A stretch of 64,000 nt of DNA, taken from contig NZ_JADRHM010000002.1 of the NCBI RefSeq assembly GCF_018205345.1, forward strand, positions 1-64,000, written 5' to 3'. A program made the translations under genes and the position numbers. Each line of letters opens with the position of its first letter. Within the stretch, counting starts at the first letter, position 1. The notes under the pieces are model-generated. The model was not told the origin of the DNA and ran no database searches. It was given only the letters and a program-made list of their open reading frames with translations. This DNA is from Fusobacterium sp. DD2 (GTDB lineage Bacteria; Fusobacteriota; Fusobacteriia; Fusobacteriales; Fusobacteriaceae). Shown piece after piece: positions 1 through 8,958 of the stretch.

Positions 1-417
1 GTGTTCCAAAGATTTAGTATTTTCAATCTCTTCTGCTCTTGCTTTGTCAACAATTTCGTTCATCTCTTGAACCTGTTTCATTGCACTCTCCATTTTATAT
101 TTTAATTTTTCTTCTGGAGTCATGTTTCTTAATCTTTCTTCTTCAGCTTTCTTTTCAGCTTCAATTTTAGCTTGTTTTTCAGCTTCTAATCTTTTTTGTT
201 CTTCAATTTTTGCCTTTTCATCAGCTTTTTTAGCTTCTTCTTCAGCTTTTTTCTTTGCTATTTCCTGTTGTTTATAATACTCTCTTTTAACTTCCATTAA
301 TTTTATAGGATCATCTATAGTCCCTGGTTTATACTCAACTGTTGGTGTAGCTCCTGAACATCCTGTCATTGCTGCTGCTAAAATTAACATTCCCGCAATA
401 TATAATTTTTTTCTCAT
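1..417 (-). CDS. Coiled-coil lipoprotein, C-terminus cut by window edge
   Basis: This reading frame is open from an ATG at 417 to the left edge, giving the first 139 residues of a longer protein. The N-terminus is a lipoprotein signal peptide: a basic MRKK start, a hydrophobic stretch and a lipobox ending at Cys20 (MTGC). From about residue 40 on it is a highly charged Lys/Glu/Ala helix, rich in repeated AEEEAKKA-like units, and is surely a coiled coil. It starts 19 bases after the FadA-like gene and has a good ribosome site (GGAGGG), so the two are probably co-transcribed and both exported. I cannot name a function. The missing C-terminus might hold an anchoring domain. Confidence 0.8.
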   Translation of the reverse strand, partial: MRKKLYIAGMLILAAAMTGCSGATPTVEYKPGTIDDPIKLMEVKREYYKQQEIAKKKAEEEAKKADEKAKIEEQKRLEAEKQAKIEAEKKAEEERLRNMTPEEKLKYKMESAMKQVQEMNEIVDKARAEEIENTKSLEH

Positions 418-436
418 ATTCCCTCCTAAGTTAACC

Positions 437-823
437 TTAATTTTGGTTTCCTCTAACAGCACTTATCTTTTGGAAATCTGCAACGATTCCTTCATTTACT
501 GCAAGTGACTGCTCAAGTTTACCTAAATACTCTTTGTATTTTTTAGTTAAGGCATCAAAATCATCTTTAAAATATCTACTTTCCCTCTCGATACTTGCAT
601 CAGCAATTTTTTCTTTAACTGTAGCTATAGCTTCATTTAACTGCACAATTTTTTGTTCAGCTAGCTGACAGTTTACTTTTTCTTCTTCAAATCTTGCATT
701 TTCTTCATTTACTAACTGTTGGTATTGTGCATCTAAATCTTGAAATTCTGCCATGATGTCCTGTGAAGCATAAACCTGAGATACCAACAATGTTGCAAAA
801 AGCACCACTAAAACTTTCTTCAT
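437..823 (-). CDS. FadA-family adhesin
   Basis: A 128-residue secreted helical protein that matches the fusobacterial FadA adhesin in length and layout. A signal peptide (about residues 1-19, cut after VYA) precedes an all-helical heptad-rich body. FadA-like landmarks include LDAQYQQLVNEENARFEEEK near the mature N-terminus, RYFKDDFDALTKKYKEYLGKLE in the second helix, and a FQKISAVR ending. FadA forms helical hairpins that polymerise at the cell surface and bind host cells. This copy has a single Cys at position 52 in the loop-proximal region, which I do not recall in the classical protein. It is first in a two-gene unit with the lipoprotein and has a promoter at 935-963. Many fusobacteria carry several FadA paralogues, so I do not assign the fadA symbol itself. 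Confidence 0.85.
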   Translation of the reverse strand: MKKVLVVLFATLLVSQVYASQDIMAEFQDLDAQYQQLVNEENARFEEEKVNCQLAEQKIVQLNEAIATVKEKIADASIERESRYFKDDFDALTKKYKEYLGKLEQSLAVNEGIVADFQKISAVRGNQN

Positions 824-1243
824 AATGTCCTCCTTTTATTCGTTATGGGGATATTGGTCTCCATTTTTATACTTGTTTTGACTTTTTAAAACTTTCTTTT
901 TTTTCACCAAAAAAATGTTCTCTATTTTTTCACAATTTTATCACGAATACAATAATTTTTCAACTATTAAAGCAGTATATAAAAAAAATTTTAACTTTTA
1001 AAACCATATAAATTGTCTTAATTAAATATCTTTTGAATGATTTTAAAATGTTTTTATTTCTTTTTTACTCCCTATACTTTATATTTAACTCTAGTAGTTA
1101 AATTTCCTTTAAAATAATTAGAAAAAATTTTATATCTTCATTATACCATATCTAGGCATCATCCCTCAACCTCTATTATAGCCCACTTTTATAAATTTTG
1201 CTTGATTTTTTTATTATTTTTTATTTTTTATAGATTTTAATAA
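824..1243. other. Intergenic region between trpS and the FadA-like gene
   Basis: This very AT-rich stretch holds the adhesin promoter (935-963) and a weak 8-bp hairpin (1083-1090 with 1096-1103). I see no reading frame with a ribosome site and no tRNA-like fold. Confidence 0.6.
935..963 (-). promoter_or_regulatory. Promoter of the FadA-like/lipoprotein unit
   Basis: On the minus strand TTGAAA (963-958) and TAAAAT (940-935) are separated by exactly 17 bases. Transcription would start near 928 and leave a leader of about 105 bases before the adhesin ATG. Confidence 0.55.
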
Positions 1244-1272
1244 AAAAATGACATCTTGAAGATGTCATTTTT
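1244..1272 (-). terminator. Terminator of trpS
   Basis: An 11-bp perfect inverted repeat (AATGACATCTT and its complement) directly follows the trpS stop codon. It is A-rich on one side and T-rich on the other, so it is an intrinsic terminator for the minus strand. Confidence 0.85.
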
Positions 1273-1279
1273 ATTGCAA

Positions 1280-2275
1280 TTATTTCATATATTTATAAAG
1301 ATTTCCTACTAATCCAACTGCTTCTTTTGCTTTCATTACTTTTTCCTGTGCTATAGCTCTTGCTTTCTTTCCACCTTCAAATAATACATCTTTTATGTAA
1401 TCAGGGTGTTTAATAAGCTCTTCTCTCTTTTCTCTTGCTTCTCCAAAGTATTCAAGTATTGCATTTAATACTTCTGTTTTAGCATGCCCATATCCATAAT
1501 TTCCAGCCAGGAATTTTTCTTTCATTTCATTTTGTTTTTCAATAGTTGCAAAAAGTGCATAAAGTTTTGCTACGTTGTTGTCTGGATCTTTTGGCTCTTC
1601 AAGAGGTGTTGAATCTGTAACAATACTCATAACCTGCTTTTTCAGTTCTTTTTTACTTGCAAACATATTTATAGTATTACCATATGATTTACTCATTTTT
1701 TGTCCATCTGTTCCTGGTACAATTGCTGAATCATCTAAAATTAAAGGTTCTGGAAGTTTAAACAGGTCAACTCCATATTGCTGGTTAAATTTCATAGCTA
1801 TATCTCTTGCAAATTCAAGATGCTGCTTCTGATCTTTTCCAACTGGCACTATATCTGTATCATACATCAATATATCTGCTGCCATAAGTACTGGATAAGT
1901 TAAAAGTCCTGTGTTAGGAGAAATTCCTTTTGCAATTTTATCCTTATATGAGTGTCCTCTTTCTAATAGCCCAACTGGAGTAACGTTAGATAAAAGCCAT
2001 GAAAGTTCAGTGTGTTCAGGCACATCTGACTGTAAAAATATTGTTGATTTTTTAGGATCAAGTCCTAAAGCTAAATAATCCAATACTATATTATATGTAT
2101 TTTCAGTAACTGATTTTGGATCTGGTAAAGATGTTAATGAATGATAATCGGCAATAAAGTAAAAACAGTCATATTCTCCACTTTTTTGATTATCTACAAA
2201 TTGTTTTATCGCTCCAAAATAATTCCCTAAGTGTAGTATTCCACTAGACTGAATACCAGATAAACTTCTTTTCAT
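1280..2275 (-). CDS. trpS: Tryptophan-tRNA ligase
   Basis: A class I aminoacyl-tRNA synthetase of 331 residues, the usual length for bacterial TrpRS, which charges tRNA-Trp in the cytoplasm. The HIGH-type motif is HLGN at residues 15-18, after the typical SGIQSSG start, and KMSKS lies at 193-197. Both ATP-binding signatures are intact. The ATG follows a strong AGGAGG site. It stands alone, with its own terminator. The upstream gap to the divergent kinase is only about 155 bases. It carries an extended -10 box (TATAAT on the minus strand at 2312-2307) and no room for a T-box leader. Confidence 0.97.
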   Translation of the reverse strand: MKRSLSGIQSSGILHLGNYFGAIKQFVDNQKSGEYDCFYFIADYHSLTSLPDPKSVTENTYNIVLDYLALGLDPKKSTIFLQSDVPEHTELSWLLSNVTPVGLLERGHSYKDKIAKGISPNTGLLTYPVLMAADILMYDTDIVPVGKDQKQHLEFARDIAMKFNQQYGVDLFKLPEPLILDDSAIVPGTDGQKMSKSYGNTINMFASKKELKKQVMSIVTDSTPLEEPKDPDNNVAKLYALFATIEKQNEMKEKFLAGNYGYGHAKTEVLNAILEYFGEAREKREELIKHPDYIKDVLFEGGKKARAIAQEKVMKAKEAVGLVGNLYKYMK

Positions 2276-2430
2276 TTTGTCCTCCTAATTATTTTGATTT
2301 CTCTTGATTATACCACAATAATTTTTATCTTTCTACTATCTAAAAAAACATATTTCTTATAATTTTATTCTGTAATAGCAACTTTTGTAGTATAATCTAA
2401 TTAGAGTATAATTAAGGGAGGTATGTCAGT

Positions 2431-3378
2431 ATGCATTACTATGTGGGTATTGATTTAGGAGGTACTAATACTAAAATTGGAATTCTTGATATAGAAGGGA
2501 ATATCTATGAAAGTACTTTTATTAAAACACTGTCAGCTAACGGAGCAGAAAAAACTTTACAAAGAATTTGGGATTCTGTTAAAGAGTTAGCACAAAAAGG
2601 AAACATAAATTTAGGGAATATTAAAGGTATAGGAATTGGAATTCCTGGACCAGTTATCGATCAAAGTATCGTAGCATTTTTTGCAAATTTTCCTTGGGGA
2701 GAAAATGTAAACATCAAAGCTATGATGGAAAAAATATCAGGTATTGAAACAAAACTTGATAACGACGTAAATATCATTGCGCTGGGAGAAGCTAAATTTG
2801 GTGCAGCTAAAGGAAGTCGTGCAAGTGTTACTATCGCTTTAGGAACTGGTATCGGTGGAGGAATCTATATCGATGGACGTCTAATTTCTGGTTTCAACGG
2901 AGCTGGTGGAGAAGTTGGACATATGAAGCTTGTAAAAGATGGTAGACTTTGTGGTTGCGGTCAAAAAGGATGTTTTGAAGCATATGCATCAGCAACTGGT
3001 CTTATAAGAGAAGCAACTTCACGTCTTCTGGTAAATAAAAATAATCTTCTATACACTTTAATTGAAGGTAAAATTGATTCTTTAGAAGCAAAAGATATAT
3101 TTGATGCAGCTAAAGAGGGGGATCAGTTTTCACTTGACTTAGTTGATTATGAAGCTGAATATCTTGCAATGGGAATCGGAAATATTTTAAATATAATCAA
3201 CCCTGAAATTGTAGTTTTAAGTGGGGGAGTTGCACTTGCTGGGGACATTTTAATGAATCCACTTAAAGAAAAATTACCTAAATATGCTCTTGCAGTAGTT
3301 ACAAAAGATATAAAATTTGTACAGGGAGTATTAGGAAATCAAGCTGGTATAAAGGGTTCTATAGGATTATTCCTATAA
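2431..3378 (+). CDS. ROK-family sugar kinase (glucokinase-like)
   Basis: A 315-residue ROK kinase that should phosphorylate glucose or a related hexose with ATP. The N-terminus has the phosphate-binding GIDLGGTNTK motif (6-15). The ROK zinc site is complete: His164, Cys174, Cys176 and Cys181 in the CGCGQKGCFEA motif. EVGH at 161-164 is the typical sugar-contact segment of glucokinases. The start ATG has GGGAGG at a good distance; upstream lie two TATAAT-like boxes. It sits just before the mgl sugar transporter on the same strand, so it may phosphorylate sugar that Mgl imports. The separate promoter before mglB suggests independent control. Substrate (glucose, N-acetylmannosamine or other) cannot be settled by reading. 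Confidence 0.88.
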   Translation: MHYYVGIDLGGTNTKIGILDIEGNIYESTFIKTLSANGAEKTLQRIWDSVKELAQKGNINLGNIKGIGIGIPGPVIDQSIVAFFANFPWGENVNIKAMMEKISGIETKLDNDVNIIALGEAKFGAAKGSRASVTIALGTGIGGGIYIDGRLISGFNGAGGEVGHMKLVKDGRLCGCGQKGCFEAYASATGLIREATSRLLVNKNNLLYTLIEGKIDSLEAKDIFDAAKEGDQFSLDLVDYEAEYLAMGIGNILNIINPEIVVLSGGVALAGDILMNPLKEKLPKYALAVVTKDIKFVQGVLGNQAGIKGSIGLFL

Positions 3379-3433
3379 TTTGAAATTTTTTTTCAATTAA
3401 TCAATTTTTCAGTAATTTTTTTATTACAAAGTA

Positions 3434-3462
3434 TTGACAAATATTAAATAAAATATTATCAT
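3434..3462 (+). promoter_or_regulatory. Promoter of the mgl operon
   Basis: A perfect TTGACA (3434-3439) is followed after 17 bases by TATCAT (3457-3462). The -10 box is imperfect and other TATTAT hexamers lie nearby, so the exact start site is uncertain. It lies about 95 bases before the mglB ATG. Confidence 0.5.
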
Positions 3463-3556
3463 TATTATAAGGATGGTTAATAAAAAAACCAATTTTTTTG
3501 AAACAAATTTATTAGTTCGTATATCAAACATATATTCTTTAGGAGGGAATGAGAAT

Positions 3557-4588
3557 ATGAAAAAAACAGGACTTTTTTTAGGAGCATTATTATTAGCAGC
3601 TGGTTTAGCTGGATGTGGAGACAAACCTGCTGAACAAGCAAAATCTGCAGCACCTGAACAAAAAAAACTAAACATTGGATTTACTGCTTACAAGTATGAT
3701 GACAACTTTATCGCACTTTTCAGAAAAGTAGTTCAAGAAGAAGCTGACAAGATGAAAGACAAAGTTAATCTTACTATGAACGACTCACAAAACGCTCAAC
3801 AAATCCAAAACGACCAAATCGATGCAATGCTATCTAAAGGTGTAGATGGACTTGCTATCAACTTAGTTGACCCAGCAGCTGGTGAAACTGTTATGAAAAA
3901 AATCAAAGCTGAAGGAGTACCATTAGTATTCTACAACAAGAAACCTGCAAGATCAGTTCTTGATGCTTATGACAAAGCATATTATGTTGGTATCGACCCT
4001 AACGCTCAAGGAGTTGCTCAAGGTGAATTAATTATGAAAGCTTGGAAAGCAAATCCTGATTTAGACCTTAACAAAGACGGAGTTATCCAATATGTTATGA
4101 TTAAAGGAGAACCAGGACACCCAGACGCTGAAGCAAGAACTATTTATTCAGTAAAAACTTTAAATGACAATGGAATCCCTACTGAGCAATTAGCTCTAGA
4201 TGCTGCTATGTGGGATACTGCAGCAGCAAAAGACAAAATGGATGCATGGTTATCATCTCCTATAGGAGATAAAATTGAAGTTGTTATCTGTAACAACGAC
4301 AGTATGGCATTTGGTGCTATAGAAGCTTTAAAAGCTGCTGGTAAGAAACTTCCAGTATTTGGTGTTGACGCTCTTCCAGAAGCATTAGTTAAAATTAAAG
4401 ATGGAGAAATGGCAGGAACTGTTCTTAACGACGCTAAAGGTCAAGGTGTAGGAACTTGGGATATGGTAGTTAACTTAGCAGAAGGTAAAGACCCTACAGC
4501 TGGAACAGATTTCAAACTAGACAATAAAGAATTATTAATTCCTAGTATTGGAATTGACAAAGATAACGTTGATCAATTCGACAAATAA
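3557..4588 (+). CDS. mglB: Galactose/glucose-binding lipoprotein MglB
   Basis: The periplasmic binding component of a galactose/glucose ABC importer, 343 residues from the chosen start. An upstream in-frame start at 3473 would give a non-signal extension. The ATG at 3557 has AGGAGGG 9 bases before it and begins a lipoprotein signal peptide with the lipobox LAGC. The calcium-binding loop typical of the enterobacterial galactose-binding protein is present (DLNKDGVIQ, with [11 protein letters not shown] following). The C-terminal sugar-binding segment [14 protein letters not shown] also fits. In most Gram-negatives MglB is a free periplasmic protein; here the Cys predicts a lipid anchor. The gene is first in mglBAC and is followed by a partial terminator. 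Confidence 0.95.
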   Translation: MKKTGLFLGALLLAAGLAGCGDKPAEQAKSAAPEQKKLNIGFTAYKYDDNFIALFRKVVQEEADKMKDKVNLTMNDSQNAQQIQNDQIDAMLSKGVDGLAINLVDPAAGETVMKKIKAEGVPLVFYNKKPARSVLDAYDKAYYVGIDPNAQGVAQGELIMKAWKANPDLDLNKDGVIQYVMIKGEPGHPDAEARTIYSVKTLNDNGIPTEQLALDAAMWDTAAAKDKMDAWLSSPIGDKIEVVICNNDSMAFGAIEALKAAGKKLPVFGVDALPEALVKIKDGEMAGTVLNDAKGQGVGTWDMVVNLAEGKDPTAGTDFKLDNKELLIPSIGIDKDNVDQFDK

Positions 4589-4622
4589 TTTAAGTTTATA
4601 ATTATTTTATTATATGTGATAG

Positions 4623-4652
4623 AAGGGGAGTTGTGCAGACAATTCCCTTTTT
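4623..4652 (+). terminator. Intercistronic hairpin between mglB and mglA
   Basis: Arms 4623-4634 and 4639-4650 pair over 12 positions, with two G-U pairs, around a GCAG loop, and end in a T tract. It sits between mglB and mglA and would act as a leaky terminator or RNA-stabilising stem, so that more binding protein than transporter is made. Confidence 0.6.
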
Positions 4653-4671
4653 ATAAAAGAAGGAGACTGTC

Positions 4672-6177
4672 ATGGAAAACTGCAAATATTTACTGGAAAT
4701 GAATAACATATGTAAGGAATTTCCAGGTGTAAAAGCATTGGATGGAGCAACTTTAAAAGTCAGACCACATTCAGTTCATGCACTTATGGGAGAAAACGGA
4801 GCTGGAAAATCAACTCTGATGAAATGTCTCTTTGGAATATATGAAAAAGATTCTGGAGAAATTTTATTTGAAGGAAAACCCATAAATTTTAAATCTTCTA
4901 AAGAAGCACTTGAAAATGGAGTATCAATGGTTCACCAAGAATTGAATCAGGTTTTACAAAGAAATGTTCTCGATAACATTTGGCTTGGAAGATATCCGAA
5001 AAAAGGACTTTTTATAGATGAAAAGAAAATGTATGAAGATACTAAAAAGATATTTAATGATTTAGGTATCAATGTTGACCCTCGTTCTAAAATGGGGGAT
5101 CTACCAGTTTCTGCAAGACAGATGGTAGAGATTGCTAAAGCTGTTTCATACAATTCAAAAATAATAATAATGGATGAGCCTACTTCTTCGTTAACTGAAA
5201 AAGAGGTTGAACATCTATTTACAATAATCAGAAAACTTAGAGAAAAAGGTTGTGGAATAGTTTATATTTCTCACAAAATGGAAGAGATCAAAATGATTTC
5301 TGATGATATAACTATTCTAAGAGACGGTAAATGGATTGGAACTAAATCAGTTGCAGATCTTACAACTGACCAAATCATCAGTATGATGGTTGGTAGAGAC
5401 CTTACAAATCGTTTCCCACCTAAAGACAATAAAGTTGAAGAAATGATTCTAAAGGTTGAAGGACTTACAGCTAAAAATCAACCTTCGATTAAAGACATAT
5501 CATTTGAACTACATAAAGGTGAAATTCTTGGTGTAGCAGGACTAGTTGGAGCAAAGAGAACTGACATAGTTGAAACTCTTTTTGGAATTAGAGAAAAGGA
5601 AAGCGGAAGAATATTTATACATGGTAATGAGGTTAAAAACAATACACCTAATGAAGCAATCAAAAATGGATTCTCATTAGTTACAGAGGAACGTAGAGCA
5701 ACTGGTATCTACAGCGTATTAAATATCTGTTTTAACTCTACAATATCAAACCTTGATCACTATAAGAAGAGTAAATTCTCTCTACTTAGCAATAAAAGTT
5801 TGAAAACAGACACTCAATGGGTAATTGACAGTATGCACGTTAAAACTCCTTCACAAAGAACAACAATCGGTTCTTTATCAGGAGGTAACCAACAAAAAGT
5901 TATTTTAGGTAGATGGCTTCTTACTGAACCTGAAATTCTTATGCTTGATGAACCTACAAGAGGTATAGACGTACTTGCTAAGTATGAAATATATCAACTT
6001 ATGATTGATTTGGCTAAAAAAGGAAAAGGTATTATCATGGTTTCTTCTGAAATGCCTGAACTGTTAGGAGTAACTGACAGAATATTAGTAATGAGTAATG
6101 GTAGAGTAGCTGGAATAGTTAAAACTTCTGAAACAAATCAGGAAGAAATTATGGCTTTATCAGCTAAATACCTATAA
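4672..6177 (+). CDS. mglA: Galactose/methylgalactoside ABC transporter ATPase MglA
   Basis: A 501-residue protein with two ABC ATPase domains in tandem, the standard build for sugar importers of the MglA/RbsA family. The first domain has an intact Walker A (GENGAGKST near residue 44) and Walker B ([11 protein letters not shown]). The second has the degenerate Walker A that is normal for this family (GLVGAKRTD), then LSGGNQQK and [11 protein letters not shown]. It energises uptake through MglC of sugar delivered by MglB. The ATG follows AAGGAGA. It lies between mglB and mglC, 31 bases before mglC, on one transcript. Confidence 0.95.
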   Translation: MENCKYLLEMNNICKEFPGVKALDGATLKVRPHSVHALMGENGAGKSTLMKCLFGIYEKDSGEILFEGKPINFKSSKEALENGVSMVHQELNQVLQRNVLDNIWLGRYPKKGLFIDEKKMYEDTKKIFNDLGINVDPRSKMGDLPVSARQMVEIAKAVSYNSKIIIMDEPTSSLTEKEVEHLFTIIRKLREKGCGIVYISHKMEEIKMISDDITILRDGKWIGTKSVADLTTDQIISMMVGRDLTNRFPPKDNKVEEMILKVEGLTAKNQPSIKDISFELHKGEILGVAGLVGAKRTDIVETLFGIREKESGRIFIHGNEVKNNTPNEAIKNGFSLVTEERRATGIYSVLNICFNSTISNLDHYKKSKFSLLSNKSLKTDTQWVIDSMHVKTPSQRTTIGSLSGGNQQKVILGRWLLTEPEILMLDEPTRGIDVLAKYEIYQLMIDLAKKGKGIIMVSSEMPELLGVTDRILVMSNGRVAGIVKTSETNQEEIMALSAKYL

Positions 6178-6208
6178 AATTTAATTATTAAAAAGAGGAG
6201 ATAAAATT

Positions 6209-7228
6209 ATGGCCCTACGTACAAAAGATGGAAATATTGATTTTAAGAAACTTTTTATAGAAAGCGGATTGTATCTTGTTTTATTTATAATGCTTGTGTT
6301 AATTATTATTAAGGAACCTTCATTCCTTAGTATAAGAAACTTTAAAAACATTTTAACTCAATCTTCAGTTAGACTTATAATAGCACTTGGAATTGCTGGA
6401 CTTATCGTTACAACAGGTACAGACCTGTCAGCTGGTAGACAAGTTGGATTTGCTGCTGTTATCTCTGCATCACTTCTTCAAGCAGCTACTACTGCTCATA
6501 AGGTTTATCCTTCAATTCAGGATTTTCCAATTATAGGTGCAATACTTGTAGTTATGTTTGTTGGTATGATTATAGGTGCTGTCAACGGTATCGTTGTTGC
6601 AAAACTTAATGTTCACCCATTCATTGCTACATTGGGAAGTATGACTGCGGTATATGGTATTAACTCATTGTATTATGACTTTGCTGGTGGTTCACCTATC
6701 TCTGGATTTGATCCTAAGTACTCATCATTTGCTCAAGGATATTTCCAAATTGGAGATTTCACTCTTCCATATTTGATTATCTATTCATTAATAGCTACTA
6801 TAATCATGTGGATATTGTGGAATAAAACAAAATTTGGTAAAAACGTATTTGCTGTTGGAGGAAATATAGAAGCTGCTAAAGTATCTGGAGTTAACGTAAC
6901 TCTAACTCTTGTAGAACTATATGCTCTATCAGGTATCTTCTATGCATTTGGTGGTTTCCTAGAAGCAGGACGTATTGGATCAGCTACTAACAACTTAGGA
7001 TTCATGTATGAAATGGACGCTATCGCAGCATGCGTTATCGGTGGAGTTTCATTCTATGGTGGTGTTGGTAAGATATCAGGAGTTGTAACTGGAGTTATCA
7101 TTTTAACAGTTATTAACTATGGACTAACTTATGTTGGAGTTAACCCTTACTGGCAATATATCATCAAAGGTGTAATCATAGTTGGAGCAGTTGCATTTGA
7201 CGCTATCAAATATGCTAAGAAAAAATAA
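6209..7228 (+). CDS. mglC: Galactose/methylgalactoside ABC transporter permease MglC
   Basis: A 339-residue inner-membrane permease with about ten hydrophobic segments and the conserved IGGVSFYGGVGKISGVVTG region of the ribose/galactose permease family near the C-terminus. The early TGTDLSAGRQVG motif matches MglC proteins. It forms the channel with MglA ATPase subunits. The ATG has GAGGAG upstream. It closes the mglBAC operon and is followed within 25 bases by a strong two-way terminator. No regulator gene (GalS/GalR type) is next to the operon. Confidence 0.95.
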   Translation: MALRTKDGNIDFKKLFIESGLYLVLFIMLVLIIIKEPSFLSIRNFKNILTQSSVRLIIALGIAGLIVTTGTDLSAGRQVGFAAVISASLLQAATTAHKVYPSIQDFPIIGAILVVMFVGMIIGAVNGIVVAKLNVHPFIATLGSMTAVYGINSLYYDFAGGSPISGFDPKYSSFAQGYFQIGDFTLPYLIIYSLIATIIMWILWNKTKFGKNVFAVGGNIEAAKVSGVNVTLTLVELYALSGIFYAFGGFLEAGRIGSATNNLGFMYEMDAIAACVIGGVSFYGGVGKISGVVTGVIILTVINYGLTYVGVNPYWQYIIKGVIIVGAVAFDAIKYAKKK

Positions 7229-7247
7229 TATAATAATTGAGAATAAG

Positions 7248-7276
7248 AAAAACGCAGTCGATGACTGCGTTTTTTA
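7248..7276. terminator. Bidirectional terminator between mglC and the pilus operon
   Basis: A 9-bp stem (AACGCAGTC, 7251-7259, with its complement at 7263-7271) is flanked by A and T tracts. The convergent genes mglC (plus) and the last pilus gene (minus, stop at 7277) share it. Confidence 0.85.
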
Positions 7277-8002
7277 TTATATGGAAATATCTTTCTTGTA
7301 ATAAACTTTTCCTGTTTCATCTCTTATAGTTAAAAGTGCACTGTGCATATTTTTATTTTCAAGATATACTGCTGCACTTACAAGAGACTCTCCTGTTCTT
7401 GAAGAGTTTCCAAGCTTACCTTGATATACCTTTCCAGTAGCTCTATCCTCAAGGCTATAACTTAGTTTTAATGCACTATTTCCTTTTGAAACAACTGTTG
7501 CATCCATCTGCAAGCTATTTCCCCTTTTAAAGTAGTTTAATTTTGTTATCTCTCCTGAAACATTTACATTGTTTCCCATTCCATATACAGGTATTGATAT
7601 CTCTGCAAGTATCCCTATATTAGATGAGATGGCATCTGAAGAACTTTCAGATGTTGTGGTTTTCTTCTCCTGCTCCTTAAAGGTAATGTAACTTTTAAAC
7701 TCTCCATCCTCTTTTTTAGGAGTAACTCTGAATCTCACTATCTGTTTTCCTCCAGGTTTTACTGATACCTTCTTGGGAAATATTTTTATATTGTCATTAA
7801 GGTTATATTCCTCTCCAAAATTCTTATCAACTTCTGGAAAAATCTCTATTCTCAAAGGAACAGTAGTATTATTTACTATGAATAGCTCCTCTGTGTTCAT
7901 CTTACTCAGATCAAACTCAAATCTTGTTGGATAGATTGAGAAATCAAGTGACAATGATACAGTTGAGATAATTAATAATAAGATTAATACTATTTTTTTC
8001 AT
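7277..8002 (-). CDS. Periplasmic pilus chaperone, second copy
   Basis: A 241-residue exported protein with an N-terminal signal peptide (to about SLS) and a PapD-like immunoglobulin fold. The usual landmarks are present: a mature N-terminus forming the first strand (FSIYPTRFEFDLSK), a NNT turn (VNNTTVPLRIEI), and IFPKKVSVKPGGKQIVRFRV, the segment that lines the subunit-binding groove. Such chaperones donate a strand to unfolded pilins in the periplasm and carry them to the usher. It is last in the operon and longer than its sister at 8521-8958 (145 residues), with a full second domain. Two chaperones may serve different subunits. Naming a specific subfamily needs a profile search. Confidence 0.8.
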   Translation of the reverse strand: MKKIVLILLLIISTVSLSLDFSIYPTRFEFDLSKMNTEELFIVNNTTVPLRIEIFPEVDKNFGEEYNLNDNIKIFPKKVSVKPGGKQIVRFRVTPKKEDGEFKSYITFKEQEKKTTTSESSSDAISSNIGILAEISIPVYGMGNNVNVSGEITKLNYFKRGNSLQMDATVVSKGNSALKLSYSLEDRATGKVYQGKLGNSSRTGESLVSAAVYLENKNMHSALLTIRDETGKVYYKKDISI

Positions 8003-8011
8003 ATGTTTCTC

Positions 8012-8503
8012 CTATTCATACCATACTTTTACTTTTAAAGTTCCTTCATAATCTCCAGATTCTGCATTTTCTGGCACAAGTAGATTACCTTTTAATGTCA
8101 TTTTTTTCTCTCCACTTTCTAAAGCTAGTGGTTGGCTTAATTTTAGATCCAATTCTGGACTATAAGTTAATGTTGTTGAATTTGAATTTGTTTTCGATTT
8201 TAATGCTACTGTAAGTCCACTTATAGTATCTTTCCAATCCTCTGTCATTCCATCAGCAAATTGAATTTTTACCTTTTCACTAGCTTGACCTTTGATTACG
8301 ATTTCTCCATTTTCTATTGGTGCATTTTTTTTAGATCCTTTTGCAACTTTACCAAATTTAACTTCTTTTGTTGTAAGTTCTAAAGGTTCTACTACTGTAG
8401 CTGTAACTTTCACCTCTGCAGTTTGTTCACTATTAGTATTTTCTGCTCCTACTGCTGTTAGTGCCATAGCCATAAAACATACAGCTAACATTGTTTTTTT
8501 CAT
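8012..8503 (-). CDS. Probable major pilin subunit (DUF4402-like)
   Basis: A 163-residue secreted beta-rich protein with a clean signal peptide (cut near VGA). The mature part opens with VKVTATVVEPLELTTKEVKFGKVAKGS, the pattern of DUF4402-type fimbrial subunits (a strand, then 'FG.va.G'). It ends in an alternating strand (YEGTLKVKVWYE) like that of the first gene of the operon. It has no Cys. Placement between two chaperones and downstream of an usher, and its size, suggest the repeating pilus subunit. The ribosome site AGGAGG is strong, consistent with high expression. The family call is by pattern only. Confidence 0.7.
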   Translation of the reverse strand: MKKTMLAVCFMAMALTAVGAENTNSEQTAEVKVTATVVEPLELTTKEVKFGKVAKGSKKNAPIENGEIVIKGQASEKVKIQFADGMTEDWKDTISGLTVALKSKTNSNSTTLTYSPELDLKLSQPLALESGEKKMTLKGNLLVPENAESGDYEGTLKVKVWYE

Positions 8504-8520
8504 TTGTAAATTCTTCCTCC

Positions 8521-8958
8521 TTAATTTTTCACTCCGTATAACGGTAGTGCTATCTCTGTTATTATATTTAGATTAAAGATTAAATCTTTATTCCCATTAT
8601 CTATATTTGCTCCATTTTTTGGAACAACCTCTCTTAAAACAAATAGATTCTTATATTTTCCTTTTTCTAATTTATCAAGTTTTCTTACTGTAAATCTGAG
8701 TTCTTTCTTTCCTCCAGGTTTTATTGAAATCTTTTTAGGAAAAATGACTATATTTTCAGAGAGAGCTTTATATCCCTCTTCACTTTCAAAATATGCCATT
8801 AATCTCAAAGGTTTTCCTGTATTATTGGTAACTTCAAGAGAGTAGGTTCTGGTCTTTTCCATATCAATTTTAAATTTTACAGGGGACACTGAAAAGTTAA
8901 GTGAATAACTTCTAATCCCTATAAAAAACAAAAATATCAGCAAAACTAATTTTCGCAA
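8521..8958 (-). CDS. Periplasmic pilus chaperone, short copy
   Basis: A 145-residue exported protein clearly related to the chaperone at 7277-8002: the segment LNFSVSPVKFKIDMEKT, then VTNNTGKPLRLMAYFE, and IFPKKISIKPGGKKELRFTV. It stops at about the end of the first immunoglobulin domain, so the second domain of a standard chaperone is missing. It starts with TTG, 13 bases inside the end of the usher gene, behind AGGAGG, so the two are translationally linked. I see no frameshift that would restore a longer protein; it ends in a proper stop, 17 bases before the pilin ATG. It may be a one-domain chaperone or a specialised partner. Confidence 0.75.
   Translation of the reverse strand: MRKLVLLIFLFFIGIRSYSLNFSVSPVKFKIDMEKTRTYSLEVTNNTGKPLRLMAYFESEEGYKALSENIVIFPKKISIKPGGKKELRFTVRKLDKLEKGKYKNLFVLREVVPKNGANIDNGNKDLIFNLNIITEIALPLYGVKN

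Noticed and set aside
3379-3400. Weak hairpin after the ROK kinase as a terminator
   Set aside because: Only a few A-T pairs around a T run; not convincing.
3473-3556. N-terminal extension of MglB
   Set aside because: It lies upstream of a better ribosome site and would destroy the lipoprotein signal peptide.
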